A DNA stretch of 64,000 nucleotides from Photobacterium sanctipauli (GCF_003026495.1 NZ_PYMA01000002.1:1-64000), one strand, 5' to 3'; positions 16,974 to 26,808 are shown, counted from the stretch's first letter. Notes: generated by a model not told the origin, from the sequence alone. Numbers and translations: made by a program.

Positions 16974-17919
16974 TTAAGATCTCGGCGACTTCTCGGTTAC
17001 GGCCATCTTGGCTGGCCAGCAGCTCAGCTGTGCTGAGTAATGCGTTGGCAAAGGTGTTCAGGGTAAGCGCCTCTCCCCAAAAGGCATTGGCAACGGTGAG
17101 TTTGCCGTTCGGATCCGGCCGCGAGCGGTATTGGCGGATCTTTTGTTGCAGCGGTTGCTGGGTGAACAACAGCCACTGCTCGGCCTCAAGGTAGTCGGTC
17201 AACTGGCTTGCTGCCACCTCGCCGATCCACACATCGCCTGGCTCGGTTGCTAGCTTTTGCCAATGTTGGTTAGCCTCCAATACCAATGTACTGAGCTTTG
17301 GTTTCAGTACGGTAGGGTAAGCTATCAGCCATTGGTAGGCGAGGGTAGTCTTATCTAGCAAGCGCCGCCCTTTCTTGCCGCCGGGAATGAACTGATGCTC
17401 AGTCAGGTAGCCCATGGCTTTGCTAACCATCCCCACTGATATTCCGGCCCTGTCGGCTATCTTGCTATAGGGTTGGCTTATTAGCTCGTCGTCGGCGAAG
17501 AAGGCAAACAGGCACTTCATGATCCCGATGCTCATGCCCGGTACTGACGGTTGGCGCGGGGGGACTGCGTTACCTTGTAGCAACACATATACCCCATCCC
17601 CCACAATTCTGGCGTTGCCGGCCGCATCGATATAGTTGATGTTTTGCTGCTGGCAATAGTCGCGCAAGAAGTCACTGAGCGGGTTGCAAAATAGCAGTGT
17701 CGATGCGGTATCGCACTGCTTGGCATAGTGGTCTAGCGTTTCTTTGCGGTGGATGTACTTGCTCTCGACATGGAAGTTGCGCGTAAACCCACCGAACTCG
17801 AGTGTGAGCTCAGCATCGTAGGGGCCAGCTGGGAGCAGGGTGATGTTCGCCAACCAATCCGCCGGTAGCTGCGCCATTACCTGATTTTGTATCTCGACTT
17901 CTTTTTTCATGATTGTCAT
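16939..17919 (-). CDS. AbiEi-like antitoxin / regulator with winged helix and possible nuclease-like N-terminal half
   Basis: A 326-residue protein encoded upstream of, and overlapping, the nucleotidyltransferase toxin. A winged helix-turn-helix spans about residues 135-190 (YSKIADRAGISVGMVSKAMGYL), as expected for an AbiEi-type antitoxin that also represses its own operon. The N-terminal part has D35AEL..., then HVESK with Glu52 and Lys54, and later YIDAAGNARI. This D...ExK spacing resembles PD-(D/E)XK nuclease folds, but that is my inference from a short motif. The first ATG (17919) and one three codons later (17910) are both possible. A good promoter and a perfect palindrome lie immediately upstream. 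Confidence 0.7.
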   Translation of the reverse strand: MTIMKKEVEIQNQVMAQLPADWLANITLLPAGPYDAELTLEFGGFTRNFHVESKYIHRKETLDHYAKQCDTASTLLFCNPLSDFLRDYCQQQNINYIDAAGNARIVGDGVYVLLQGNAVPPRQPSVPGMSIGIMKCLFAFFADDELISQPYSKIADRAGISVGMVSKAMGYLTEHQFIPGGKKGRRLLDKTTLAYQWLIAYPTVLKPKLSTLVLEANQHWQKLATEPGDVWIGEVAASQLTDYLEAEQWLLFTQQPLQQKIRQYRSRPDPNGKLTVANAFWGEALTLNTFANALLSTAELLASQDGRNREVAEILNEQYLHLKQLP

Positions 17920-17922
17920 TTA

Positions 17923-17937
17923 TTCATGATTCATGAA
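17923..17937 (-). promoter_or_regulatory. Palindromic operator of the AbiE-like module
   Basis: TTCATGA-T-TCATGAA is a perfect 7+1+7 inverted repeat starting 3 nt downstream of the predicted -10 and ending 3 nt before the antitoxin ATG. It covers the expected transcription start and ribosome-entry region, an ideal place for autorepression by the winged-helix antitoxin. Confidence 0.6.
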
Positions 17938-17940
17938 ATT

Positions 17941-17969
17941 ATTTTAATCGTGAAAGTTTGGTCTGTAAA
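17941..17969 (-). promoter_or_regulatory. Promoter of the AbiE-like module
   Basis: On the minus strand TTTACA (17969-17964) and TAAAAT (17946-17941) are separated by exactly 17 nt. The predicted transcript has a leader of only about 10-15 nt. Confidence 0.6.
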
Positions 17970-18051
17970 GGATGTCTCCGGTTTGAACACGGGTTGAACA
18001 TAGTTTTGCTCCTCCCTATTTAAAGGGAGGGGGAACTATGCTCCAGAGAGG

Positions 18052-19431
18052 CTAGAAACCATGCCCCTCAATGCCGACACCAACCGTCGATGTGGGTTGG
18101 AACAGGGTACTGTACAAGCGTTGGGCAAAACCGTCGGTCATGCCGGAGATGTAGTCGGCAATAATGCGGTGGCCGTTTTCGCCATTGGCTTCCGCTTGGC
18201 GCCAGCGCTCGCGGGTGTTTTCAGGTAATAGGCGTTCAGGATCGGAATCGAAGGCTTCGAATAGCTCCATGATAAGTTGCTGGCCCTTGTATTCCAGCAA
18301 TTGGATATCGGGCTTATGAACGACATACAAGCTGACAAAGCTTTTTAATACGTCGAGTACCTGCTCCATTGGCTCTGACAAGAAGGCGTTCCACTGGAGT
18401 AGCGGCTCTTCGAAACTGTCGACGCCGTTTTGGATCGCAGGTGCAATATGGATCGAAGTCAGCAATGCGTTAACCATGGCACCAATGGCGTCTTTGCGCT
18501 GGTGGTGGGTGCCAAAGAGTTGGTCGCTGAGCTCGCCGATACGCTCTTCCAGCCACGGCTCACCACAGTCAGCTAATTTGCTTGCCACGGCTTCCTGCCA
18601 TTGCTCCCGGGTGACAATACCCATCACGATCGCATCTTCCAGATCATGGACACCATAAGCGATATCATCCGCAAGCTCCATGATCGAACAATCAAGCGAT
18701 TTAAAGCGAGTCTTGAGCTGCTCTTGGGGTGATGTCCTCTGCTGGCGCATCTGGCTGAACAAGGCCTTATCATGAGAGGAGAGCGGGGCTAGCACCCAGT
18801 CAAAAATAGCAGCATCGTCATTGTAAATACCTTTGGCTGGATACCAATCCTTCGCCTTGAGCTGGCGGAAGTGGTTTACATCGGACGGTAACTGGGTCGC
18901 CTGGGTCTCGCTAAGAAAGGCGGGGTACTTGAGCAAGCCGAGCAATGTCCGGCGAGATAAATTCATGCCGTAGTGCTCGGTGTATGGTTCAAGCAAGGCA
19001 ACGATGCGAAAAGTCTGGGCATTGCCTTCAAACCCACCGTGGTTGCGCATCATATAATTGAGGGCTACCTCGCCACCGTGGCCAAATGGCGGGTGGCCAA
19101 TGTCATGCGCCAAGCACAAGCTTTCCATCAAGCTGGTTGAGGCCAGCAAGTCCCGAAATTCAGGTTGCTTGATTTTCAGTTGGGCAACAATGCCGGTACC
19201 GATTTGCGAGGCCTCTAGCGAGTGGGTGAGGCGGGTGCGGTAGAAGTCATGGTGGCCGGCACCGTGGACCTGGGTTTTGGCTTGCAAGCGGCGAAATGCC
19301 GCTGAGTGAAGAATACGCGCCCGATCGCGCTGGGAAGCTGAGCGATGATCATTGCGGCGAACTTTTTGCTCGTTGCTGCGGCGGTCTTCCCATATTGATT
19401 GCGATTCGGCGGAAAGTACAAAAGGTTTCAT
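18052..19431 (-). CDS. dgt: Deoxyguanosinetriphosphate triphosphohydrolase-like protein (HD domain)
   Basis: A 459-residue HD-domain dNTP triphosphohydrolase that splits dNTPs into nucleoside and tripolyphosphate. The metal-binding motifs are clear: [22 protein letters not shown], and the HD signature [14 protein letters not shown], then [16 protein letters not shown] further on. Members of this family lower dNTP pools and some have been shown to restrict phage. The ATG overlaps the yfbR stop by one base (TGATG), so translation is coupled. A TTG one codon earlier is less likely. It is the last gene of the alaA-yfbR-dgt group and lies next to the AbiE-like module. Confidence 0.92.
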   Translation of the reverse strand: MKPFVLSAESQSIWEDRRSNEQKVRRNDHRSASQRDRARILHSAAFRRLQAKTQVHGAGHHDFYRTRLTHSLEASQIGTGIVAQLKIKQPEFRDLLASTSLMESLCLAHDIGHPPFGHGGEVALNYMMRNHGGFEGNAQTFRIVALLEPYTEHYGMNLSRRTLLGLLKYPAFLSETQATQLPSDVNHFRQLKAKDWYPAKGIYNDDAAIFDWVLAPLSSHDKALFSQMRQQRTSPQEQLKTRFKSLDCSIMELADDIAYGVHDLEDAIVMGIVTREQWQEAVASKLADCGEPWLEERIGELSDQLFGTHHQRKDAIGAMVNALLTSIHIAPAIQNGVDSFEEPLLQWNAFLSEPMEQVLDVLKSFVSLYVVHKPDIQLLEYKGQQLIMELFEAFDSDPERLLPENTRERWRQAEANGENGHRIIADYISGMTDGFAQRLYSTLFQPTSTVGVGIEGHGF

Positions 19432-20015
19432 CAACTAATATCATCCAGGGTCAGGTTGAAGCTATCAACAAAGGTCGCGAGGAAGTACTCCATTTCGGGA
19501 GTCGAACGATCGTTAAGGGTCTTCTCTAGGTTCTTTTTGGCGGTAGTGAACTCGTGGTTACCCGCATTAAGTTCCTCTAGGCACTTGAGGTAGGCACACA
19601 AGCTGTCGGCCTGTTTGACGATCGCGTAGTCGTCTTTGTTTATGTGGTGGCTATCGAGTAGCGGTGCGTAGTCATCATGGAACTCTTCCGGCAGCATGGA
19701 TAACAGCTTGCGCTCTGCGGCTAATTCAATTTTCTTGTATTCCTCAGCGATAGCCGGGTTGTAGTACTTGATTGGGGTTGGCATATCACCGGTAAGGACT
19801 TCGCTGCAATCGTGGAACATCCCCAATAGGGCTATACGCTCGGGGTTGGTGTTGCCACCAAATTTCTTGTTTTTGATTAGGGCAAGGGCATGGGCGACAA
19901 AGGCCACTTGCAAGCTATGCTCTGAAATATTCTCGGTTTCAACGCAGCGCATCAGCGGCCAGCGTTGGATAAGTTTCATTCGAGCCAAATGGGCGAAAAA
20001 ATGACTTTGTTTCAT
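19431..20015 (-). CDS. yfbR: 5'-deoxynucleotidase YfbR
   Basis: A 194-residue HD-domain phosphohydrolase that dephosphorylates deoxyribonucleoside 5'-monophosphates. Diagnostic features are RWPLMRC near the N terminus, [15 protein letters not shown], and the HD pair in [20 protein letters not shown]. The length matches E. coli YfbR. It follows alaA, as yfbQ-yfbR do in E. coli, and its stop codon overlaps the dgt start. Two successive HD-type deoxynucleotide hydrolases point to a shared job in dNTP pool control. Confidence 0.95.
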   Translation of the reverse strand: MKQSHFFAHLARMKLIQRWPLMRCVETENISEHSLQVAFVAHALALIKNKKFGGNTNPERIALLGMFHDCSEVLTGDMPTPIKYYNPAIAEEYKKIELAAERKLLSMLPEEFHDDYAPLLDSHHINKDDYAIVKQADSLCAYLKCLEELNAGNHEFTTAKKNLEKTLNDRSTPEMEYFLATFVDSFNLTLDDIS

Positions 20016-20104
20016 ATGGGTACTGCACAGAGATAACTAAACAATACCTTTAAAGGTAACAGATATTCCGCTTGGTAAAATAGTAATATTCGCGAATGTC
20101 GGGC

Positions 20105-20133
20105 AATAAAAAGCCCCAGAATATCTGGGGCTT
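20105..20133 (-). terminator. Terminator of alaA
   Basis: AAGCCCCAGA (20111-20120) and TCTGGGGCTT (20124-20133) form a perfect 10-bp stem with a 3-nt loop. On the minus strand it is followed by TTTTTATT. It lies between alaA and yfbR, so yfbR may have its own promoter or rely on read-through. Confidence 0.85.
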
Positions 20134-20149
20134 AATGAGAGAGTTTGTA

Positions 20150-21364
20150 TTACTGACGGTAGCTATGGAGGAAGCGTTCTAGGCGGCCAATAGCCATTTC
20201 CAAGTCGTCTACCCGAGGAAGGGTAACGATGCGGAAATGGTCGGGCTTCTTCCAGTTGAAGCCAGTCCCGTGAACAATCAGGACTTTTTCTTGCTGAAGG
20301 AAGTCGAGCGCCATTTTCTGATCATCAACAATGTTGAATTTTTTTTGGTCTAATTTCGGGAATAAGTACAGCGCCCCTTTGGGTTTGACACATGAAACAC
20401 CGGGAATAGAGGTGATCATGTCATAGGCTTTGTCTCGCTGTTCTAGCAGGCGGCCACCTGGCAAAATCAGTTCATTGATACTCTGGTAGCCACCCAATGC
20501 AGTTTGCACGGCATGCTGCATCGGTACGTTGGCACACAGGCGCATAGAGGAGAGCATCTCCAGCCCTTCCACATAGCCCTTAGCAAGGTGCTTCGGCCCG
20601 GATAACACCATCCAGCCAGCTCGGAAGCCGCACACGCGGTAAGACTTTGACAAGCCGTTAAAGGTGACGCAGAAAACATCTTCCGCCAGCGGGGCGATAG
20701 AGGTGTGTTGTGCACCCTCGTAAAGAATTTTGTCGTAGATCTCATCGGCAAAGATAATCAACTTATGCTGGCGGGCAATTTCAATCACTTCAAGCAGGAA
20801 GTCTCGGCTATATACCGCACCCGTTGGGTTGTTCGGGTTGATCAGCACAATACCCCGGGTGTTTGGGGTGATCTTGCTGCGGATATCATCAAGATCAGGG
20901 TACCAATCTGCTTCTTCGTCGCAGGTGTAGTGAACCGGGTTACCGCCAGACAACGAGACCGCCGCGGTCCATAATGGGTAGTCTGGCGCAGGCACGAGGA
21001 TTTCATCATTGTTGTTCAATAATGCCTGCATTGCCATTACGATGAGCTCGGACACACCGTTACCGATGTAGACATCCTCAACATCAAGATCAAGCATGCC
21101 ACGTTTTTGGTAATGCTGGACAACTGCCTTGCGCGCAGAATAAATCCCTTTTGAATCGCAGTAACCTTGCGATGTTGGCAGGTTACGGATCACATCAACG
21201 AGAATTTCATCAGGGGCATCAAAACCGAATGGGGCGGGATTGCCGATATTCAGCTTGAGAATTTTGTGCCCTTCCTCTTCCATGCGCTTGGCATGTTTAA
21301 GGACGGGACCTCGTATGTCGTAACAGACATTATTGAGTTTTGATGACATCCCGATGTTGTGCAT
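20150..21364 (-). CDS. alaA: Glutamate-pyruvate aminotransferase AlaA
   Basis: A PLP-dependent class I/II aminotransferase of 404 residues that makes alanine from pyruvate and glutamate. The motifs are those of AlaA/YfbQ: RGPVLKHAKRMEEEG, LNIGNPAPFGF, VYIGNGVSELI, LINPNNPTGAV, and the PLP-binding lysine in LSKSYRVCGFRAGW. The N terminus has several Met candidates; the first gives MHNIGMSSKLNN, and Met6 is also close to the family start. An intrinsic terminator lies 20 nt past the stop. Confidence 0.95.
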   Translation of the reverse strand: MHNIGMSSKLNNVCYDIRGPVLKHAKRMEEEGHKILKLNIGNPAPFGFDAPDEILVDVIRNLPTSQGYCDSKGIYSARKAVVQHYQKRGMLDLDVEDVYIGNGVSELIVMAMQALLNNNDEILVPAPDYPLWTAAVSLSGGNPVHYTCDEEADWYPDLDDIRSKITPNTRGIVLINPNNPTGAVYSRDFLLEVIEIARQHKLIIFADEIYDKILYEGAQHTSIAPLAEDVFCVTFNGLSKSYRVCGFRAGWMVLSGPKHLAKGYVEGLEMLSSMRLCANVPMQHAVQTALGGYQSINELILPGGRLLEQRDKAYDMITSIPGVSCVKPKGALYLFPKLDQKKFNIVDDQKMALDFLQQEKVLIVHGTGFNWKKPDHFRIVTLPRVDDLEMAIGRLERFLHSYRQ

Positions 21365-21968
21365 TTTTGCGACCCTGTTTTATTGGTTTAATCACAATAA
21401 ATTACACTATCAAACAGTCAAAAATAAACAGGAATAATAAAAAATCAATACCAAACAGTTTTTTATCCTGTGAAGATGGGGTTTTATAGATCGGATTGAC
21501 TGCTGGTTATGAATTACGACGCGGGTTACCCTTTAAATTCAGAATAAAATGTCGCAAAACAACTGTTGTTCAAAATCTAAGCACGTTTTTTCCCCTTAAT
21601 TTAGCTTTGGTTATTGATAGTCAGAATGACAGGCTAAGCTGGAAAATGCTAACACCTGGCCGATTAGGGATAAAATCTGGACATAATAAGGATTATGATG
21701 GGATATGAAGATTCGTGATGAGAGATGACTTTATTAGTCAGAATGCGAGAACTGAGGTAGAATGCCTCATTCATTATGTGGTTGATTGGTTGCTTCATTC
21801 GCTATAGATCAATGCAATACCACATAAAGGTACGCCCAGAGCCGCCACTAGGTGCCTATGTCGCGCAGCTATCGGTTGTTGGGCTCAGAACAAATGCTAA
21901 TTGATTAGCTAGTTACAATCAGCCAGGGATGAGCCTTCGTAGGTGCATGAAAGCTGAGTGAGGTTACC
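21365..21968. other. Intergenic region between alaA and menF
   Basis: About 600 bp with no convincing gene. The first 120 bp is AT-rich and should hold the alaA promoter. An inverted repeat TTATGTGGT (21774-21782) with ACCACATAA (21819-21827) encloses 36 nt and lies about 150-190 bp before menF. Another short repeat is CATAAT/ATTATG near 21680. The short frame at 21496-21708 has no ribosome-binding site and no recognisable protein. Confidence 0.4.
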
Positions 21969-23288
21969 TTGACCGCGTTACAAAAAGCCGTTGAGTTACT
22001 AATTAAAAAAATTCAACAACAATCCAATGACAGTACTCAACGTTTCACTGTGAAGCTGGAACTTCCCGCCAATACTGATCTTATTGAGTGGATGGAAGCT
22101 CAGCCGATATTTCCTAAGTTTTACTGGCAGTCTCGCGATAGTCGCGAGGAGGTCGTTGCCCTGGGGCAAATCAAAACATTTACCGATCCGAAAGCGGCAG
22201 AAAAAGTGCTGGCCGACGAGCAGCGTATCTGGGGTGGCCGTTCTTTTGATGGGCGCTCAAGCCGTAACCAGCGCTGTTTATCTTCCTTCTTCTTCTTGCC
22301 GGTGGTTGAAATTATTCGCCTTGACGGTAGCTGGCAGCTGGCAGCGAACTATTCTGCCGAAAATGCAGACAAGATTGTAAAGTCGTTGTCTCAGCTTAAC
22401 GCAAGCTCGGTTGAGCTAGCTGAAATCAAAAGCAAGATTGTGGGGCGCAGTTATTCGCCTGACTTTGCCGGTTGGTCCAAAATGATTGGCAGCGCGTTAG
22501 ATGCTATTTCGCAAAAAGTATTTGAGAAAGTGGTACTTGCGCGTAAAACAACGCTAAAGCTGGATACCCCGGTCTCTCCTGCACAGTTGCTTAAGGCAAG
22601 CCGAGGTAGCAACCTTAATAGCTTTCACTTCATGATGGCGCTAGATAGCAAGCATTGTTTTGTTGGTTCAACACCGGAGCGTTTGTTCCTGCGCCAAGAG
22701 CGCGATCTTAATACCGAAGCGCTGGCTGGCACCATCGGCCGTGGCATCAACACCGCGGAAGATAACCGTCTGGCGCAGTGGCTGATGGATGACAACAAAA
22801 ACCGCTATGAGAACCGCCTGGTCGTTGACGATATCGTGAGCCGCTTGGTACCGCGTTGCGAGTCCATGACCGTGGCCGAAACACCTGAGCTGATCCGCTT
22901 GCGCAAGGTGCAGCACCTTAAGCGTGGCATTGATGCGCAATTGAATGAGTCGGTTGACAGTGCTGATTTGCTAGATAGCTTGCAGCCCACAGCGGCCATT
23001 GCCGGCCTGCCACGTGAAGCCGCGTTGGACTTTATTATGGAGAACGAGCCGTTCGCCCGTGGTTGGTATAGCGGTGCGGTTGGTTTCTTGAGCAACCGCC
23101 GCAGCGAGTTTTGTGTGGCGATACGCAGTGCCCTGATCATGGGGGATGATCTCCATTTGTTTGCTGGCGCTGGCATCGTTCCGGGCTCTACTGCCGACAG
23201 CGAATGGAAAGAGCTTGACCGCAAAACATCGACCTTGTGTAGCTTGCTCGGTAGCGATGAGCCTGAGTTGGAGCGCAAGTCGGCATGA
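21969..23288 (+). CDS. menF: Isochorismate synthase, menaquinone-specific
   Basis: MenF converts chorismate to isochorismate, the entry step of menaquinone synthesis. The 439-residue protein has the chorismate-binding fold: KVVLARKTTL, FVGSTPERLF, the EALAGTIGRG motif, and AALPRE-like VAGLPREAALDFI. The start appears to be TTG at 21969, preceded by GTGAGG at a suitable distance, because no in-frame ATG is available until residue 43. It overlaps menD by 4 nt (ATGA). Confidence 0.93.
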   Translation: MTALQKAVELLIKKIQQQSNDSTQRFTVKLELPANTDLIEWMEAQPIFPKFYWQSRDSREEVVALGQIKTFTDPKAAEKVLADEQRIWGGRSFDGRSSRNQRCLSSFFFLPVVEIIRLDGSWQLAANYSAENADKIVKSLSQLNASSVELAEIKSKIVGRSYSPDFAGWSKMIGSALDAISQKVFEKVVLARKTTLKLDTPVSPAQLLKASRGSNLNSFHFMMALDSKHCFVGSTPERLFLRQERDLNTEALAGTIGRGINTAEDNRLAQWLMDDNKNRYENRLVVDDIVSRLVPRCESMTVAETPELIRLRKVQHLKRGIDAQLNESVDSADLLDSLQPTAAIAGLPREAALDFIMENEPFARGWYSGAVGFLSNRRSEFCVAIRSALIMGDDLHLFAGAGIVPGSTADSEWKELDRKTSTLCSLLGSDEPELERKSA

Positions 23289-25018
23289 TGGCACAGCAGC
23301 ACCGGGCAGCATTGAACCAGCTTTGGGCTGGCTTGATGCTTGAAGAGTTGGCGCGCTTAGGGGTCGAACACGTTTGTATCGCGCCGGGTTCACGTTCAAC
23401 ACCTTTGACATTGGCAGCGGATCGTAATGAAAAGCTGACCATTCATACCCATTTTGACGAACGTGGCCTTGGGTTTATGGCCTTGGGGTTGGCTAAATCA
23501 ACCCAAACACCGGTGGCGGTTGTGGTCACCTCGGGGACCGCCGTTGCCAATTTGCTACCTGCGGTTGCAGAGAGCGGCCTGACGGGCGAGAAGTTGGTGA
23601 TGCTGACTTCAGATCGCCCGCCTGAATTGATCCAGTGCGGTGCTAACCAAGCCATTCGCCAGCATGGTATTTTCTCCAGCCATGTAACCGAGTTTCTTGA
23701 TGTTCCTTCGCCAAGTACAGATATCTCCCCGGCTTGGCTGTTGGGCAGCGTTGATACGGTGATGTATCAGCAGCAGCTGCGTGGCGGGGCAGTGCATTTC
23801 AATTGTCATTATCCTGAACCCCTTTACGGTGATGCCGCCGATTTTACACAATACCTTCAGCCTGTCGGGCGTTGGCAGCAGTCGGCATTACCTTATACCG
23901 CCTACCAAGACGTCCGTTCACCAGTGTTGATGGTTGACCAATCGCAGTGGCAGTCGTTGCGCCAACAGAAAGGGGTGATCGTGGCCGGCCGCCTTGAGCC
24001 GGGCGAGTTTGCCCATGTAGCGGCATTAGCAAAGCAATTGGGCTGGCCACTCCTTGCCGATCCCCAGGCGGGGGGAAGCAGCGAATGGGCGGGGTTTGAT
24101 GTCTGGCTGCAAAACCCGGCGTGCCACGAGCATTTATCCCAAGCGGATGTACTGCTCCAATTTGGCGGCCGGTTGGTCTCGAAGCGATTGGGCCAATTTA
24201 TCGCGGGTACTGCTTGGCAGCATTACTGGCTGGTGGATCCTCTCTCAACGCCGCTGGACCCCACTCAGCAATGTAGCATGCAAATCAAGGCGAAGTCGGG
24301 CGACTATGCCCTGCAGTTGATGGCGCAGCAGCAAGCGGATGGGGCGATAGCGTTTACCCCTCCGTTCAGTGGCTGGGCAGATAACCTGAAAGCGGCATCG
24401 TCGCAGTATCTTGGCCACCTACTTCAAACCCATACCGAGTTGAACGAAGTTAGCTTGGCAGCCAATATGATGGATTGGTTGCCGGATAATGCTGAGCTAT
24501 TTCTAGGCAATAGTTTGATTGTTCGCTTGTTGGATATGTGCGGCAAAGTGCCGGGATCAGCGACGTTTGCCAACCGTGGCGCATCGGGCATTGATGGCTT
24601 GATTGCCACCGCTGCGGGTGTTCAGCAAGGGCGACAAGCGCCGCTGTTTTGTGTTTTGGGCGATACCTCATTGCTTTACGATCTCAACTCGTTGGCATTG
24701 TTGCGCCAGGCCAGCCAGCCCGTGGTTATTTTGGTGACCAATAATGATGGCGGTGCGATTTTCGATATGCTCCCTGTGCCAGAGGCACAAAAAGAGAATC
24801 TGTACCGGATGCCGCATGGACTTGAATTTAGCCATGCCGCAGCCATGTTTGGTTTGGATTATGTTCGGCCTGCGTCTTTGGCTGAGGCCGAACAAGCGTG
24901 CCGGGATGGCTTTGCCAGCCGTAGCGCTACCCTTATCGAGGTACAAACACCGGCAGGGGAGAGCGGCCAATTGCTAAAAGCCCTGTTTGCCGAGGTACGG
25001 CATGCCTCTCTACTCTGA
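23285..25018 (+). CDS. menD: SEPHCHC synthase (2-oxoglutarate decarboxylase, ThDP-dependent)
   Basis: MenD condenses isochorismate with 2-oxoglutarate to form SEPHCHC, using thiamine diphosphate and magnesium. The 577-residue protein starts LWAGLMLEELARLGVEHVCIAPGSRSTPLTLA, a family hallmark, and has VTSGTAVANLLPAV and the ThDP/Mg site around CVLGDTSLLYDLNSL followed by TNNDGGAIF. The ATG overlaps the menF stop, and the 3' end overlaps menH by 17 nt, so the operon is tightly coupled. Confidence 0.95.
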   Translation: MMAQQHRAALNQLWAGLMLEELARLGVEHVCIAPGSRSTPLTLAADRNEKLTIHTHFDERGLGFMALGLAKSTQTPVAVVVTSGTAVANLLPAVAESGLTGEKLVMLTSDRPPELIQCGANQAIRQHGIFSSHVTEFLDVPSPSTDISPAWLLGSVDTVMYQQQLRGGAVHFNCHYPEPLYGDAADFTQYLQPVGRWQQSALPYTAYQDVRSPVLMVDQSQWQSLRQQKGVIVAGRLEPGEFAHVAALAKQLGWPLLADPQAGGSSEWAGFDVWLQNPACHEHLSQADVLLQFGGRLVSKRLGQFIAGTAWQHYWLVDPLSTPLDPTQQCSMQIKAKSGDYALQLMAQQQADGAIAFTPPFSGWADNLKAASSQYLGHLLQTHTELNEVSLAANMMDWLPDNAELFLGNSLIVRLLDMCGKVPGSATFANRGASGIDGLIATAAGVQQGRQAPLFCVLGDTSLLYDLNSLALLRQASQPVVILVTNNDGGAIFDMLPVPEAQKENLYRMPHGLEFSHAAAMFGLDYVRPASLAEAEQACRDGFASRSATLIEVQTPAGESGQLLKALFAEVRHASLL

Positions 25019-25841
25019 AACCTTTGGCCTAACGCCACCTTCTGATCGCCTCTCTCAGCGCCCGACCTTGGTCTTCCTCCATGGCTTACTCGGCTCGGGG
25101 CGTGATTGGCGCGAAGTGGTTAATTATCTGTCACCTGACTACCCATGCCTTACGATTGATTTACCGGGGCATGGTCATAGCCAATTTTGCAATGCCAGCG
25201 GTTTTGAACAAACCAATGAGTGGCTACAGCAGGCACTTGCTGCCAGGGGCATCACTCACTATGTGTTGGTGGGGTACTCGCTGGGTGCGCGTATTGCGAT
25301 GTACCATGCCTGCCAGTTGGCTAATGTTAACGCGACGCAATCAGCGTTATCGCCACAATTGGTCGGTTTGTTTGTTGAAGGTGGCAACTTTGGTCTGCCA
25401 CAGGCACAGCGAGAAGCGCGTTGGCAAAATGATATAGCCTGGGCGAACCGCTTTGCCAAGGAGCCAATTGCAGAGGTATTGGCTGATTGGTACCTGCAAG
25501 CTGTTTTTTCATCATTAAATCATGACCAAAGACAAGGTTTAATCCACAAGCGCAGTGATAACCTTGGGGCTGCTATAGCACATATGTTGCAGGCTACATC
25601 GTTGGCGAAACAGCCCTTGTTGAAAGCCGAATTGGCAACATTAGCATTAGCCATGCCCGTCCACTATGTGTGCGGAGAGAGAGACGAAAAATTCAAATGC
25701 TTGGCCGAAGAATCTGGATTGGACTACTCCGTTATCCCAGAGGCGGGGCATAACGTGCATGTCGAACAGCCATATGCGTTCTTCATGACATTGAAACAGT
25801 ATTTACTAAAAAATCAGCAGATGGAATTCAATCATGCGTAG
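25002..25841 (+). CDS. menH: SHCHC synthase (alpha/beta hydrolase)
   Basis: MenH removes pyruvate from SEPHCHC to give SHCHC. The 279-residue alpha/beta hydrolase has [12 protein letters not shown] for the oxyanion hole, the nucleophile Ser93 in GYSLGAR, and the catalytic His in [12 protein letters not shown]. The ATG at 25002 is preceded by GAGGTACGGC. The TTG at 24987 would add five residues without a better ribosome-binding site. The next gene, menC, overlaps by 8 nt, leaving no room for menB, which sits between menH and menC in E. coli and, as I recall, V. cholerae. Confidence 0.93.
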   Translation: MPLYSETFGLTPPSDRLSQRPTLVFLHGLLGSGRDWREVVNYLSPDYPCLTIDLPGHGHSQFCNASGFEQTNEWLQQALAARGITHYVLVGYSLGARIAMYHACQLANVNATQSALSPQLVGLFVEGGNFGLPQAQREARWQNDIAWANRFAKEPIAEVLADWYLQAVFSSLNHDQRQGLIHKRSDNLGAAIAHMLQATSLAKQPLLKAELATLALAMPVHYVCGERDEKFKCLAEESGLDYSVIPEAGHNVHVEQPYAFFMTLKQYLLKNQQMEFNHA

Positions 25842-26808
25842 CGCAAAACTTTTCCAATACCAACTTCCGATGGATACCGGTGTGATTTTACGCTCTCAGC
25901 GTTTGGTTACTCGCGAAGGCTGGGTTATTGAGCTGAAACAAGACGATAAAATTGGCTATGGTGAAATTGCACCATTACCCGAGTTCAGCCATGAAACCGC
26001 TGAGCAAGCAGGCGAGCAGGCAAAACAGCTGCTGGCGAAATGGCAAGCCGGGGAAGCGATTGACCTTGATTCGGCCTACCCTTCGGTTGCAAGCGGCCTA
26101 AGCATGGCAATGCTTGAGCTTAACGGCGAGCTGCCGGCAGAGGGCAACTACCAGGTAGCCCCGCTTTGTTCGGGTGATCCGGATGAGCTTGTTATCGAGC
26201 TGAACAAAATGCCGGGCGAGAAAGTCGCCAAAATTAAAGTGGGTATGTACGAAGCTGTGCGCGATGGCATGGTGGCAAACATGTTCATTGAGGCAATTCC
26301 GGGTATTCGCTTGCGCCTTGATGCCAACCGCCAATGGACGCCGCTAAAAGCGCAGCAGTTTGCCAAGTATGTAAAACCTGAGAACCGCGCGGGTATCGCC
26401 TTCCTTGAAGAGCCTTGCAAAACGCCTGCAGAAAGCCTTGCCTTTGCACAGGAGACGGGCATCAATATCGCGTGGGATGAGACCGTACGCGATGAGGGCT
26501 TCGAGGTAAAAGCCGAGCCGGGTGTGGTGGCGATTGTTATCAAACCAACTTTGGTGGGTCCGGTTGAGCGCTGTATTGAATTGGTGAAGCAAGCCCATGA
26601 AGCAGGCTTGGTTGCCGTGATCAGCTCCAGTATGGAATCGAGCCTTGGCTTGAACCAGCTCGCTCGCTTTGCTGCATGGCAAACCCCGGATGTGATCCCT
26701 GGGCTAGATACCATGCAATTGTTCCAAGCTCAGCTTGAAACACCATGGCCTGAGTGCTCCCTGCCTGTGACATCACTGAATGATCTTGAGGTGGTATGGC
26801 AGAGCTAA
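25834..26808 (+). CDS. menC: o-Succinylbenzoate synthase
   Basis: MenC is an enolase-superfamily dehydratase that converts SHCHC to o-succinylbenzoate. The 324-residue protein has [12 protein letters not shown] near residue 46 and the catalytic lysine region [13 protein letters not shown]. Metal ligands follow in [16 protein letters not shown] and IAWDETVRD, with the second catalytic Lys in VIKPTLVG. It overlaps menH by 8 nt and menE by 13 nt. Confidence 0.95.
   Translation: MRSAKLFQYQLPMDTGVILRSQRLVTREGWVIELKQDDKIGYGEIAPLPEFSHETAEQAGEQAKQLLAKWQAGEAIDLDSAYPSVASGLSMAMLELNGELPAEGNYQVAPLCSGDPDELVIELNKMPGEKVAKIKVGMYEAVRDGMVANMFIEAIPGIRLRLDANRQWTPLKAQQFAKYVKPENRAGIAFLEEPCKTPAESLAFAQETGINIAWDETVRDEGFEVKAEPGVVAIVIKPTLVGPVERCIELVKQAHEAGLVAVISSSMESSLGLNQLARFAAWQTPDVIPGLDTMQLFQAQLETPWPECSLPVTSLNDLEVVWQS

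Noticed and set aside
18011..18030. CCTCCCT/AGGGAGG hairpin after dgt
   Set aside because: A perfect 7-bp stem, but no T-run on either strand, so I did not call a terminator.
21496..21708. 70-codon ORF in the alaA-menF gap
   Set aside because: No ribosome-binding site, atypical composition and no recognised motif.
22805..23302. Long antisense ORFs over menF/menD (165 and 146 codons)
   Set aside because: They are frame shadows of high-GC coding sequence, with low-complexity Ser/Arg-rich translations and no start signals.
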